This document shows positions 15,200 through 24,619 of a stretch of 64,000 nt of DNA, one piece after another. Every line of letters starts with the position of its first letter. Positions within the stretch are counted from its first letter, which is position 1. The notes under the pieces were generated by a model. The model saw only the letters and a list, made by a program, of their open reading frames with translations, searched no databases and was not told the DNA's origin. Made by a program: the position numbers and the translations under genes. Origin of the DNA: Pseudorhizobium flavum (GTDB lineage Bacteria > Pseudomonadota > Alphaproteobacteria > Rhizobiales > Rhizobiaceae); contig NZ_LR723670.1 in assembly GCF_902502825.2 (NCBI RefSeq), positions 868,001 to 932,000 of the forward strand, read 5' to 3'.

Positions 15200-16181
15200 A
15201 GTCCTTCAGAACGCCCATGACTACGAGTCCTGCCGCGGTCACGAGGGCGCCGAGGATGACCGGGGGAGCGGCCCACCCGTGCCCCAGAAGCCCCTCAAGC
15301 ACGATCACGAAGCTGGGCGTCAGATATCCATAACCAAGGACTTTGGCAGCCGGTAGACGCATGGACGCGTACTGAAGCAGTAGGAAGGTAAAGGCGGTCG
15401 TCACGATGGAAAGGTAGGCAAGGGTGGCCCAGACCGACAGTGGCAGAGCTCTAAACTCCAGCGAGATCAGTTCGCGTGCACCGGTCGGCACCAGCCATGG
15501 CACCGTGAACACGATGATCCAGAAACCGAACAATACGGGGTTCTCCCCCCGGGATAATTTCCTCAGCAGCGGCACGTAGGCTGCATGGCCGATCACACCA
15601 GCTAGAAAAATCAGTTCGCCACGCCCGATGTCGAACGAAAGCAGTGCCCGAACGTCGGCGCGAAATATGACCCAGATGGCTCCAAGACCTGCCGTGAGAA
15701 GGGCAACCAAGACGTACGGTCGTGTCCGTTGGCCGATGAACAGCAGCGCAAAGCCTGCGCTGATCAGCGGCATGAGGGTGAAGACTGCTCCTGTCTGGAC
15801 CGGGCTGGTGAACTCCAGCGCGATGAACATCGTGAGCATGTACGTTGCAATGAGACCGCCGAGGACTGCATATCTCCAGATAGCTCGAGGCAGCGCGAAT
15901 GGAATCCTCATGATCCAGAACGTCAGAACGCCCATCACTGCCACCGTCATGAGGTAGCGCATCAATGTCAGCGGCCCGGCGTCCAGATGTCGCGCCGCCA
16001 TGCCCCCAAACGAGAATGATCCCGCGATGAGTGCGGCGAACAACAGCATGGCGAGATGAGCAAGCAGCTTTTCACGTCCTCGAGCATGGACGTTGGAGAG
16101 CGCAGGAGCGGGCGAGGGACCGGGCGGGGGCATGACCTGAGCAGATACCAGACGAACGCTTGCGGATAAATGCTCTAGCAC
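15198..16181 (-). CDS. EamA/DMT-family transporter
   Basis: Ten-helix exporter of the drug/metabolite transporter superfamily, 327 residues from the ATG at 16181; an ATG at 16133 would give 311. Two EamA repeats are visible, the first ending near FTLMPLISAGFALLFIGQR and the second near LGYGYLTPSFVIVLEGLLG. The proline in each repeat's last helices is typical. The N-terminal ~40 residues before the first helix are poorly conserved, so the shorter start is possible. Substrate unknown. Confidence 0.85.
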   Translation of the reverse strand: MLEHLSASVRLVSAQVMPPPGPSPAPALSNVHARGREKLLAHLAMLLFAALIAGSFSFGGMAARHLDAGPLTLMRYLMTVAVMGVLTFWIMRIPFALPRAIWRYAVLGGLIATYMLTMFIALEFTSPVQTGAVFTLMPLISAGFALLFIGQRTRPYVLVALLTAGLGAIWVIFRADVRALLSFDIGRGELIFLAGVIGHAAYVPLLRKLSRGENPVLFGFWIIVFTVPWLVPTGARELISLEFRALPLSVWATLAYLSIVTTAFTFLLLQYASMRLPAAKVLGYGYLTPSFVIVLEGLLGHGWAAPPVILGALVTAAGLVVMGVLKD

Positions 16182-16229
16182 GCGTTGTCATGGAATGAGT
16201 ATGAGGGATGCGCACAGGGAGTCTCACAA

Positions 16230-16244
16230 CGGAAATTATTTCCG
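16230..16244. repeat. palindromic repeat copy 2 (CGGAAATTATTTCCG)
   Basis: Same palindrome as at 5853-5867 with only the centre base changed and with the same CTT(A/C)GCGC flank. Confidence 0.6.
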
Positions 16245-16624
16245 CTTCGCGCCCCCCGCATTTCTGAGCTGAAAGTCGGCTTCTCGAAATCCCACCGCGT
16301 AAGCGGACGGTCCGCAGACTGCCCCCCTCCGGACATTCCAACTAGACCAGGCGCTTGATCCGCCTCGTTTATCTGCCGACATTCATCCGACGCAACGGCG
16401 GGTCGGCGGTTCTCAACGCGTCAGCAGCAGACGGCTGGTGCTACGCTGCGCTCGCTCCGTTCACGGAAGCATGGCACGGGAAACATTGGTGTAGAGGGGT
16501 GCGATATAGGACGCATTGACCTCCTGCAGCATGTGTCGGACGGTCATCCGAAATCCACAGAGTAAAGCAGTCACGCGATGAATGTTGTGGGAAAACGAAA
16601 GTCGACCGAAACGTCTCCCCGGAC

Positions 16625-16663
16625 TGTCGTTCCAGAATGTCGTACAGAAGTGTCGTACAGGAA
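16625..16663. repeat. 13-bp direct repeat cluster, 3 units
   Basis: TGTCGT-type units begin at 16625, 16638 and 16651, exactly 13 bases apart; the second and third begin TGTCGTACAG and the first is degenerate. The regular spacing marks a multi-site protein target such as integrase arm sites or iteron-like sites. Confidence 0.7.
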
Positions 16664-16718
16664 CATCACGTGGGCGCGAGATAGAAGCTTCTTCAAGGGC
16701 TCGAGAGGTAACAATATC

Positions 16719-16733
16719 CTTAGCTGGGAATCC
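16719..16733. repeat. 15-bp direct repeat, copy 1
   Basis: CTTAGCTGGGAATCC; the identical 15-mer recurs at 16794-16808, 75 bases away, between the two 13-bp repeat clusters. Confidence 0.65.
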
Positions 16734-16793
16734 AGGCGCCCCAGCCAAGCCTCCCTTTTCAAGCCAACAATCCAGGTTTTCCGGCACTTCGTG

Positions 16794-16808
16794 CTTAGCT
16801 GGGAATCC
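16794..16808. repeat. 15-bp direct repeat, copy 2
   Basis: Second identical copy of CTTAGCTGGGAATCC, 12 bases before the second 13-bp repeat cluster. Confidence 0.65.
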
Positions 16809-16820
16809 GGATTCGCAGAT

Positions 16821-16872
16821 TGTCGTACAGGACTGTCGTACAGGGCTGTCTTACACGACTGTCGTAGCGAAG
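16821..16872. repeat. 13-bp direct repeat cluster, 4 units
   Basis: Units begin at 16821, 16834, 16847 and 16860. The first two read TGTCGTACAGG; the third (TGTCTTACAC) and fourth (TGTCGTAGCG) are degenerate. It lies 40 bases before the start of the truncated integrase. Confidence 0.7.
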
Positions 16873-16911
16873 AGGCCGCCATGTCCGCTCACCCTTTAGA
16901 AAGGGTTTAGC

Positions 16912-17303
16912 ATGGCATTGATTCAGCACGTCTTTAAACGTGGTTCCGTCTACTGGTGGCGCCGGCGTTTACCGATTGGAACCGGCCGCTGTGCTTGGGT
17001 GCGCGTCGAACTGAGCCTGCAGACCAAGGAGTTGGAGCTGGCGAGGTTGGTCGCCAGCGAGGTAACCCTCGCCAGCCATCGCCTCTTGCCGGCCTGATAC
17101 GCACGATGATCTCTGCCGAAGACGCCAAGCGCATTTTCGCCGCCGCACCGTCAAACAAATGAACGCACTGATGCTGTTGTGGCAGATCTGGTTCAGCGGA
17201 GCCGTTAACAGCCCCCGATGTGATGGAGCGTTTCGCGGCGTCCGAGCGCACGGAGCTGGTTCCTCGCCAACCGTTGGAAGGATGCGGGATCAGGCTCCCA
17301 TCG
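16912..17303 (+). pseudogene. truncated and frameshifted integrase (DUF6538-like N-terminus)
   Basis: The ATG at 16912 opens MALIQHVFKRGSVYWWRRRL, the N-terminal domain typical of DUF6538-type site-specific recombinases. It stops at 17097 after LASHRLLPA. In the next frame the protein appears to continue as TMISAEDAKRIFAAAPSNK. Nothing like the tyrosine-recombinase catalytic domain (R...HxxR...Y) is found downstream. The remnant is followed by the leftward RidA remnant. It is a broken integrase with probable attachment or arm repeats upstream; the 3' limit is approximate. Confidence 0.6.
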
Positions 17304-17312
17304 GTAGGTGCA

Positions 17313-17706
17313 TTAATCCAACGGCTTGTACGCAATCACGTCCATCTCGACTTTCACGTCCACCATCATTGGAGACTGGACCGTGGAACGGGCTGGCGGG
17401 TGGTCGATGAAGTGCTTCTGGAAGACCGCGTTGAAGCTTGAGAAGTCGCGGGCATCGTCGAGCCAGACATTGACCTTCCACATCCTCGAGCGTGCAGTCC
17501 GCAAGTGCGAGAACGAATCTGATGTTCTCGATCACCTGTTCGGTCTGCGCCACGATGTTGCCGACGATAACCTCGCCCCCGACCGTGGGAACTTGACCCG
17601 ATACATAGACGAAATCGCCAGCACGGACGGCTTTTGCGAAGGGACGGCGCTGGCCGCCTGCCTGGCTGTCGGCGACGTCATAGCGGATCAGTTTCTTGTT
17701 GGTCAT
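17313..17706 (-). pseudogene. RidA/YjgF-family protein, frameshifted
   Basis: Reading from the ATG at 17706, MTNKKLIRYDVADSQAG leads into the RidA core FAKAVRAGDFVYVSGQVPTV and then VLALADCTLEDVE. There the frame is lost, and the next frame supplies KVNVWLDDARDFSSFNAVFQ and continues through KVEMDVIAYKPLD to a stop at 17313. Joined, the two parts form a normal ~130-residue RidA protein. The shift is near 17480 and is either a real mutation or a sequencing error. RidA enzymes hydrolyse reactive enamines made by PLP enzymes, which suits the PLP enzyme at the head of this locus. Confidence 0.8.
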
Positions 17707-17749
17707 GGAATGCGCTTTCTGTTTGGCAAGGCCGGGCGTCAAGACCGGG

Positions 17750-19555
17750 TCACAGCGTTTCCTGCACGAAGTGCATGGGTGAAACTTCACGATACGCCCG
17801 TTTGGGCGGAACGTAGTCAAAAGCGCGGACTGGGCTTTTGATCTCTTCCGAAAGTGGTGGGGCCATCTGGCCGCGCCGGGTCGGGTCCGGGATCGGCACC
17901 GCGGATATCAGCCGTCGGGTGTAGGGGTGCTGGGGGTTTTCGAAGATAGCCGCCCGCGGCCCGATCTCGACAATCTCCCCGAGGAACATCACGGCTACCC
18001 GATGGCACATACGCTCGACCACGGCCATGTCATGGGAGATGAACAGATAGGCGAGGCCATGCTGCTGCTGCAGATCCAGCAGGAGATTGGAGACTTGCGC
18101 CTTGACCGACACGTCGAGGGCCGAGACAGCCTCGTCGGCTACGATGAATTTCGGTTCGAGCGCAAGTGCTCGCGCGATCGAGATTCGCTGGCGCTGGCCG
18201 CCGGAGAATTCATGCGGGTGCCGATCAGCCATTGCGGCGGAGAGGCCCACCTGTTCGAGAAGCTGCGACACACGCAGCTTTGCCTCCTTGCGGCCCATCA
18301 GGCGATGGGCGAGGATGGGCTCAGCAATCGCGGAACCCACGGTGATGCGCGGATTAAGGGAGGCGAATGGGTCCTGAAAGATCATCTGCGAGGAGCGGCG
18401 CATCTCACGCAACTTGCGGTGATCTGCTTTTGTGACATCCTGCCCGTCGATCACGGTCGACCCGGCAGTTGGGATGAGGAGCCTGATGATGGCGCGGCCG
18501 GTCGTCGACTTGCCGCAGCCGGATTCGCCCACCAGCGCGAGTGTCTCGCCAGGGCGCAGGTCGAAGGACACATCTTCCACGGCATGAACACGCCCGTTCG
18601 GAAGATCGAAACGGACCGCGAGGTTATCGACCCTGAGGATCGGTTCCACCGTCTGTGGAACCGGGTTCATTTGGATGCCATCCGTCGCTTCTCCGGTTGC
18701 CGGATCGACCTCCGGGAACCGCCGCGGTGCGGTCGCAGCACCCATCGTGCCGAGTCGCGGGATGGAAGCGAGCAGCGATTTCGTGTAGACGGCCCTCGGA
18801 TTGGCAAAGATCTCGAGCGTTGAACCGGTTTCGACCATGTCCCCGCGAAACATCACCACGGTGCGGTCTGCTATTTCTGCAACGACGCCCATGTCGTGGG
18901 TGATGAACAGGATGCCCATGTTCTCCTCCCTCTGCAGTTCGCGCAGGAGGTGAAGGATCTCGGCTTGGATGGTCACGTCGAGGGCCGTTGTCGGTTCGTC
19001 GGCGATCAGCAGCTTCGGCCGGCAGGCGAGCGCCATGGCGATCATGACGCGCTGGCGCATGCCTCCGGAGAATTTGTGCGGGTATTCGTGCAACCGGGTC
19101 TTGGCGGCTGGAATGCGAACACGCTCCATCAGGCGCAGGGCTTCGGCTTCCGCTTGCCCCCATGACAGGCCGCGATGCAGGACAAGGGCCTCGGCAATCT
19201 GGTTGCCGATGGTGAAGACCGGGTTGAGGGAGGTCATCGGCTCCTGGAAGATCATGCCGATGGAGCCGCCGCGGACGGAGCGCATCTGCTTGTCACTCAT
19301 CTTCAGGACATCTGTGCCCTCGAGCAGAATCCGGCCTTCGATACGGGATCGTCCTGCAGGCAGAAGCCGCATGGTGGACAGCGCCGTGACGCTCTTGCCG
19401 GAACCGGATTCGCCGACGATGGCAACCGTTTCGCCTGCATCTACATGCAGGTTGATATCGCGGATGACCGGGATCCAGCCTTCCGACGTCTTGAACGAGG
19501 TGGTCAGGTTCTCGACGGCAAGCACCGGCGGCGTCGTGGTCATGGCAGTGGTCAT
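17750..19555 (-). CDS. fused dipeptide-type ABC transporter ATPase (DppD-DppF)
   Basis: 601-residue cytoplasmic protein with two complete ABC domains in tandem. The first has Walker A GESGSGKSV, signature FSGGMRQR and Walker B LLIADEP; the second has [17 protein letters not shown] and FIVADEA. Each domain ends in an oligopeptide/dipeptide-type C-terminal extension. It follows permease and binding-protein genes on the minus strand, 2 bases after the DppC-like gene, and powers uptake by that transporter. Confidence 0.95.
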   Translation of the reverse strand: MTTAMTTTPPVLAVENLTTSFKTSEGWIPVIRDINLHVDAGETVAIVGESGSGKSVTALSTMRLLPAGRSRIEGRILLEGTDVLKMSDKQMRSVRGGSIGMIFQEPMTSLNPVFTIGNQIAEALVLHRGLSWGQAEAEALRLMERVRIPAAKTRLHEYPHKFSGGMRQRVMIAMALACRPKLLIADEPTTALDVTIQAEILHLLRELQREENMGILFITHDMGVVAEIADRTVVMFRGDMVETGSTLEIFANPRAVYTKSLLASIPRLGTMGAATAPRRFPEVDPATGEATDGIQMNPVPQTVEPILRVDNLAVRFDLPNGRVHAVEDVSFDLRPGETLALVGESGCGKSTTGRAIIRLLIPTAGSTVIDGQDVTKADHRKLREMRRSSQMIFQDPFASLNPRITVGSAIAEPILAHRLMGRKEAKLRVSQLLEQVGLSAAMADRHPHEFSGGQRQRISIARALALEPKFIVADEAVSALDVSVKAQVSNLLLDLQQQHGLAYLFISHDMAVVERMCHRVAVMFLGEIVEIGPRAAIFENPQHPYTRRLISAVPIPDPTRRGQMAPPLSEEIKSPVRAFDYVPPKRAYREVSPMHFVQETL

Positions 19556-19557
19556 GA

Positions 19558-20421
19558 TCAGCTTTCCTTGGCCAGTCGTGGATCAACGAGGTCGCGCAGG
19601 CCGTCCCCGAGCAACTGCAGCGAGAGAACCGAGAACACGATAGCCAGTCCCGGGAAGATCATCAGCCACGGGGCGTTGTTCATGTATTCACGGCCGGACG
19701 CGAGCATCGTCCCCCAAGTCGGCATGTCGGTGGAAACGCCGACGCCAAGGAATGAGAGGCTTGCTTCCGCCAGCATTGCCGAAGCAAAGACAAAGGTCGC
19801 CTGAACCAGGATGGGGGAGGCGAGGTTGAGCAGGACATGCCGGGCAAGGATTTGCCAGGTGGGCAGGCCCATGGCGACCGCCGCCTCGATATAGGGTAGT
19901 TCGCGCAGGACGAGCGTCGAGCCGCGTACAATCCGGGCGAGGCGGGGGGCATAGGTTATCCCGAGCGCGATAATGACAGTCGAAAGCGAGGGGCCGAGTG
20001 CAGCAACCAGCGCGATCGCGAGCAGGATGTCCGGGAAGGACATCATTGCGTCGAGGAGGCGGGAGATGGGCGCATCCAGGCTGCGGAAGAAACCGGCGGC
20101 AACTCCCAGGATCACGCCGAGTACGGTCGAGATTGCGACGACGCCCAGACTGACGAGCAGCGAGATCCGCCCGGCGAAGATAGCCCGCGAAAAGATATCG
20201 CGCCCGAATTCGTCGGTTCCAAACAGGTTGGTCATCGACGGCGGCTTCAGTTTGTTGACGATCGAGAGCTTGTTCGGAGCATAGGGGGCAACCCATGGCG
20301 CAAGAAGTGCAGCCAGTATGACCACCACCAGGATGACGGTGCCGAGCAGCACCGCCCGGTTGCCGAACAGGCGGCGAAGGCCAGACACCAACGGCAGGGA
20401 GACGGAGGCCATCGTGTTCAT
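19558..20421 (-). CDS. DppC-like ABC transporter permease
   Basis: 287 residues. A single N-terminal helix (VLLGTVILVVVILAALLAPW) precedes the binding-protein-dependent transport domain, in which the EAA loop reads EAAVAMGLPTWQI near residue 180. The N-terminal FGTDEFGRDIFSR segment is diagnostic for the DppC/OppC group. The start overlaps the stop of the DppB-like gene by 4 bases. Confidence 0.94.
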   Translation of the reverse strand: MNTMASVSLPLVSGLRRLFGNRAVLLGTVILVVVILAALLAPWVAPYAPNKLSIVNKLKPPSMTNLFGTDEFGRDIFSRAIFAGRISLLVSLGVVAISTVLGVILGVAAGFFRSLDAPISRLLDAMMSFPDILLAIALVAALGPSLSTVIIALGITYAPRLARIVRGSTLVLRELPYIEAAVAMGLPTWQILARHVLLNLASPILVQATFVFASAMLAEASLSFLGVGVSTDMPTWGTMLASGREYMNNAPWLMIFPGLAIVFSVLSLQLLGDGLRDLVDPRLAKES

Positions 20422-21368
20422 TGGCGCACCCGTGGATCAACGAGGATATAAAGCATGTCTACGATGAAATTGATGAGCACATAGATGGCGGCGACAACAA
20501 GCAATGTTCCCTGAATCACTGGGTAATCGCGCCTCAGTACTGCCGATACGACAAGGTTACCAATCCCGGGCAATCCGAAAACGGTCTCCGTAACGACGGC
20601 ACCGGCGACGAGTAGCGCGATCGACAGGCCGATGACGGTTATGATCGGGATCAATGCATTCTTCAGCGCGTGTTTCAGGATAACGCGACCTTCACCCGCT
20701 CCCTTGGCCCGTGCGGTCCTGACATAGTCGTCACCGAGAACGTCCAGCATGGCGGCGCGGGTGAAGCGTGTGATCAACGCGGAGTTGACGACGCCGAGCG
20801 CCACTGCTGGCAGAACAAGATGGTGAAGACGGTCAAGGAAAGAGGTGTCGGGACCACCATAGCCGGAGGCGGGAAACCAGCCCTGGCCGACAGCGAATAC
20901 CTGGATCAGGATCAGGCCGAGCCAGAAACTCGGCACACTCGCCGCCACCATAGTCAGTGTAACGACGATCTGGTCGAAGATTGTGCCTCGCTTGACTGCG
21001 GACAATATCCCGACCGGTAGGGCAATCAGGACGGCGATCAGGATTGAGAACAGGGTGAGGAAGAAAGTCGGCTCCGCCCGTGCGGCAAGTGCCGTCGTGA
21101 CGGGTTGGTTGAGGAAGATCGACTGGCCGAGATCGCCCTGCAATATGCCCAGCACGAACTGGCCGTATTGCAGGAGGAGCGGCGCATCAAGCCCCAGACG
21201 GGTGCGCAGTTGCGCGATGTCTTCCGGGGTCGCATCGGACCCCAGCATGACAGCGGCAGGATCGCCAGGCGTTACGCGAACGATGATGAAGACCACCGTC
21301 ACGACAAGGGCGAGCACTATGGCCATTCCCCCCAGCCGTTTCACGAGTGCCTGAGCGATCCTTGCCAT
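20418..21368 (-). CDS. DppB-like ABC transporter permease
   Basis: 316 residues, six helices. The N-terminal segment VTPGDPAAVMLGSDATPEDI and the loop YVRTARAKGAGEGRVILKHA are typical of DppB/OppB. It follows the binding-protein gene by 10 bases and is translationally coupled to the DppC-like gene. Confidence 0.94.
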   Translation of the reverse strand: MARIAQALVKRLGGMAIVLALVVTVVFIIVRVTPGDPAAVMLGSDATPEDIAQLRTRLGLDAPLLLQYGQFVLGILQGDLGQSIFLNQPVTTALAARAEPTFFLTLFSILIAVLIALPVGILSAVKRGTIFDQIVVTLTMVAASVPSFWLGLILIQVFAVGQGWFPASGYGGPDTSFLDRLHHLVLPAVALGVVNSALITRFTRAAMLDVLGDDYVRTARAKGAGEGRVILKHALKNALIPIITVIGLSIALLVAGAVVTETVFGLPGIGNLVVSAVLRRDYPVIQGTLLVVAAIYVLINFIVDMLYILVDPRVRQ

Positions 21369-21378
21369 CAGTCAGTCC

Positions 21379-22902
21379 TTACTTCTTCGGGCTCACGTTC
21401 CAGAAATGCGGCCAGTACGTAGGCTCATAACCATCAACCCCATTGGCGAGACCGGAAACGGCGTTGAAGTTTCCCACCTTGTAGAGCGGAGCATCGTGAT
21501 AGATGACGGTCTGGATGCCTTCCCAGGCCGCCTTCTTTGCGTCGTCGGTGGTGGCATCCATATAGGCAGCAACTGCCTTGGCCTTCTGCTCGGAGACATA
21601 CCAGCCCGGATAGGTGTCGGTAATCGTGTTGATCGTCGTCGGATCGCCGGGGAAGTTGGAGTGGGTGATGAAGATGTCCCATTCCTTCGGATCAGCGCGG
21701 CGGGTCGTCAGCGTTGCCCAGTCCACCACCTGAAGGTCGACCTTGAAGCCCGCGGCTTCGAGATAGGCCTTTGCGACCTCGCCGATCTTGTAGTGGAACT
21801 CATACTGGCGGCTGGTCATCAGGCGCAGTGGCGTGCCATCGTATCCGCCCGCTTCCAGAAGTTTTGCGGCAGCTTCGGGATCGCCCTCACCATAGCGTTC
21901 GACGCCGGCTTCGGTGTGCCAGAAGGAGCTTTCCGGGAAGATCGAGGCATCAACGCTGAAGAAGCGGTCGTCGGAGAAGGCCGCCAGCATCATGTCGTTC
22001 GGATTGAGTGCGGCCTGAACTGCCTGGCGCAGTTCCTTTTTGACCAGAAGGCCTTCCTTCATGTTCATGTTCATCGACGCCCAGCCGGCATCCTTGAAGA
22101 TGACGGGCTTGGCGCTGTCGCTTTGTTCGACACGCTCATAGGCGCTGACGGGAAGCGAATCCGCATAGTCGAACTGGCCCGAGATGAGGCCTTCGACGCG
22201 GGTATTGGCATCAGGCACGGGCACGAAGCGGATTTCCTTGGCGATCGCCTCGCGCTTGCCGGCATAGTTGCTGACTTCACCTTCCGGAGAGGTATAATCC
22301 TCGAAGCGGACGAGCTGGATGTACTGGTCAGGCTTGCGCTCCTTCAGCGCATAGGGTCCGGTGCCGACAAACTCGGTCAAGGTATCCGCGATCTTCTCGG
22401 ACGGCAGGATGACCGAGGCCTGCGAGAGCGTTGCCAGTAGCGGCGCATAGCGCGACTTCAGCTTGATGACGACAGCGTGATCCCCGTCTTCAGTCAGGCT
22501 GTCAACAATCTCGGCAACCTGCTTGCTCTTCGAATTGATCGCCATCCAGCGCTTCAGGGAGGCGGTAACGTCCTTGGCGTCGAAGTCGCTGCCATCGTGG
22601 AACTTTACGCCCTCGCGCAGCGGAATCCGATAGGTGAGACCGTCTTCCGACAAAGTGGGCATGTCGGCTGCGAGGAGCGGCACCGACTTCCACTGGGCGT
22701 CGTAGGTGTAGAGCGTCTCGAAAATGTGCTGATCGATGGTCAGCACGATATCCGTCGGCGTCTGCATGACGTCAAGGGTTGGCGGTTCGCCGATCGTCGC
22801 GACGGTCAGTACGCCGTCGCTTGCCTGCGCCAGAGCCAGGCTGCTTGTGCCGGCCAGTGCTGCCAGCGTGATCAGAGCAAGTACATTCTTCTTCATGGTC
22901 AT
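21379..22902 (-). CDS. peptide-type ABC transporter substrate-binding protein
   Basis: 507-residue periplasmic receptor of SBP family 5. The signal peptide MKKNVLALITLAALAGTSSL ends at ALAQ. Family segments are YRIPLREGVKFHDGSDFDAK near residue 90 and the C-terminal PLYKVGNFNAVSGLANG. It lies between the M81 peptidase gene and the permease genes, all on the minus strand. The ligand may be a peptide or a D-amino-acid derivative (inference from neighbours). Confidence 0.93.
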   Translation of the reverse strand: MTMKKNVLALITLAALAGTSSLALAQASDGVLTVATIGEPPTLDVMQTPTDIVLTIDQHIFETLYTYDAQWKSVPLLAADMPTLSEDGLTYRIPLREGVKFHDGSDFDAKDVTASLKRWMAINSKSKQVAEIVDSLTEDGDHAVVIKLKSRYAPLLATLSQASVILPSEKIADTLTEFVGTGPYALKERKPDQYIQLVRFEDYTSPEGEVSNYAGKREAIAKEIRFVPVPDANTRVEGLISGQFDYADSLPVSAYERVEQSDSAKPVIFKDAGWASMNMNMKEGLLVKKELRQAVQAALNPNDMMLAAFSDDRFFSVDASIFPESSFWHTEAGVERYGEGDPEAAAKLLEAGGYDGTPLRLMTSRQYEFHYKIGEVAKAYLEAAGFKVDLQVVDWATLTTRRADPKEWDIFITHSNFPGDPTTINTITDTYPGWYVSEQKAKAVAAYMDATTDDAKKAAWEGIQTVIYHDAPLYKVGNFNAVSGLANGVDGYEPTYWPHFWNVSPKK

Positions 22903-22932
22903 CCCCTTCTTGTGTTGCGTCGTTAATCAATC

Positions 22933-22954
22933 CGGCCGGCTTTCCTCCCGGCCG
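22933..22954. terminator. hairpin between the peptidase and binding-protein genes
   Basis: CGGCCGG at 22933-22939 pairs with CCGGCCG at 22948-22954 with an 8-base loop. No T run, so it is probably a processing or stability element rather than a full terminator. Confidence 0.5.
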
Positions 22955-22959
22955 AAAGT

Positions 22960-24444
22960 TCAGGCATTATCCAGCCCCAGCGGGTCGGCCACGCGCGGCC
23001 AAAGCTCAAGGCTTGCCTTGCGATAGGGCGTGGTCGCCGGGTCGGTCGGATAGGAGGTCGGCGCGGCGATGTAGACGATCTCGGACGAGATCGGCTGGAA
23101 GCCGGCATAGAAATGGTTCGTCGACTTGATCAGTAGATATGACTTGCCGGAAAGTTCGACGCCCTGGTTGGTGAAAATGTCCGGCTCGTAGGTCTGGGTG
23201 CGGCTGGTGATCAGCAGGATATCGATATTCGTCCCGACGGGGCGGATGACGGCGGTGCTTCCGAGCGTCACTCGACTGTTCTGAAAACTTTGCCAGCCGG
23301 CATCAAATACCTTTGCGACAGTGACGCGCAGGTCCAGCGGATCACCGCCTTCCGGCCCGGATTTCCCACCGATGCGCAGGTTGATCTGCGCCCCTTCTCC
23401 CGCCGCATGGCAGAAGGTGACCGCGACGGGATCCCATATTGTTGCCACCGCGATGTTATCCAATCCGCGTGTCATCATGCGGCGGAGGATGTGGGTCGCG
23501 TCACCGGCCACGCCGCCGCCGGGATTGTCCCAGATGTCGGCGATCGTGACCGGCTTGTCGTGATGAGCGGCGCGGATGGCGACCGCCTTATCCAGGCCGG
23601 TCTCAGTGTCGAACATGGGCATGGCGGTCGTCTTGCGCAGGCTGTAGAGCTCGCGCCCGAGCCGAGCGGCCAGCGCGTCGCCCTTCTCCTTGTCGTTGTC
23701 GGTCACGACCACCATGCGCGTGCCCATGTCGGGCAGGTCGCCGGCCATGAAGCCGTGGATAACGGAGATGGAGAGGATGCCGTCTCTGCCTTCCAAGTCC
23801 TTGATACGGTCCACGAAGGACCGCATCGGCTCGCGGCTCGTAGGGAAAATGGTGATCATGCGGCAATCAAAGGTGGAGATGACCGGCGTGATCTCACCGC
23901 GCAAAGTCCTCAACGCCAAGTCAACAACATGCTCGCCACGCTGTTCGAAATCGGTGTGAGGAAATTCCTGGAAGGCGGCCATGATGTCGAGATTGGCGAC
24001 CCGCAGCGCGGTCAGGTGGCTGTGCGGGTCGAACTCCGCAGCGATCAGCAGGCCGGGGCCAACTATGTCTCTGATGCGGGAAAGCAGATCGCCTTCCGGA
24101 TCGTCATAACCCTGGGCGGCCATGGCGCCATGCAGGCCAAGTACCACCCCGTCGACAGGCATGGCTTCCTTCAGCTCCGAAAGGATCAGGTCACGCAGAG
24201 TCTCGTAGGTTTGTCGCTGGATCAGGCCGGCTGGTTCCGCCCAGCAGGAAGTACCCTCGATGACGGTAAAGCCTTCTTCCCGACTGCGACGGCGGAGGAT
24301 CGGGACCACGGCGGAGCAAAGCGTGGGGGTATCCGGGTGCTCGCCCGGTCCGGCATAGAAGGCCGCCTTGAAGGCGTTCATATCGGTGGGGACGGGGGAG
24401 AAGGTGTTTGTCTCGGTCGCCAGCGAGGCGGTAAAAATGCGCAT
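22960..24444 (-). CDS. M81-family metallopeptidase (MlrC-like)
   Basis: About 494 residues from the ATG at 24444 (MRIFTASLATETNTFSP). That N-terminus and the segment GVVLGLHGAMAAQGYDDPEG near residue 105 are hallmarks of the MlrC group, zinc peptidases named after a microcystin-degrading enzyme. ADIWDNPGGGVAGDATH near residue 305 is also a family block. Sitting in front of a peptide transporter, it probably hydrolyses the imported peptide or amide. It is the first gene after a promoter with two candidate RpiR sites. Confidence 0.9.
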   Translation of the reverse strand: MRIFTASLATETNTFSPVPTDMNAFKAAFYAGPGEHPDTPTLCSAVVPILRRRSREEGFTVIEGTSCWAEPAGLIQRQTYETLRDLILSELKEAMPVDGVVLGLHGAMAAQGYDDPEGDLLSRIRDIVGPGLLIAAEFDPHSHLTALRVANLDIMAAFQEFPHTDFEQRGEHVVDLALRTLRGEITPVISTFDCRMITIFPTSREPMRSFVDRIKDLEGRDGILSISVIHGFMAGDLPDMGTRMVVVTDNDKEKGDALAARLGRELYSLRKTTAMPMFDTETGLDKAVAIRAAHHDKPVTIADIWDNPGGGVAGDATHILRRMMTRGLDNIAVATIWDPVAVTFCHAAGEGAQINLRIGGKSGPEGGDPLDLRVTVAKVFDAGWQSFQNSRVTLGSTAVIRPVGTNIDILLITSRTQTYEPDIFTNQGVELSGKSYLLIKSTNHFYAGFQPISSEIVYIAAPTSYPTDPATTPYRKASLELWPRVADPLGLDNA

Positions 24445-24619
24445 TCCGGTCCTGTCCACATACACTCCGGCCTTCGCGCCACCGCTTTGGCGCGCGCTGC
24501 CATCGTATCTTTGTCATGAAGCCGAGAAATCTGATCATGCCTCTCTGGGCTGTGTCAGCCAGAGCAGGTTCAGGCTCTCGATATCCCGTTTTCTTCAGTT
24601 CGCCCGTTCACCGTTACGG

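Larger units (their letters stand above)
16182..16911. other. intergenic region rich in short repeats
   Basis: About 730 bases with no convincing gene, though overlapping frames are open on both strands between 16461 and 16910. It holds the second CGGAAAT palindrome, two clusters of 13-bp direct repeats and a duplicated 15-mer, and ends at the truncated integrase. Confidence 0.6.

Noticed and set aside
16625..16872. CRISPR array or plasmid iteron origin
   Set aside because: The 13-bp units are contiguous without spacers, so not CRISPR; no replication gene is nearby, and an integrase remnant follows instead.
16461..16910. Overlapping 100-110-codon frames on both strands
   Set aside because: They consist largely of translated direct repeats and have no ribosome site or family similarity.
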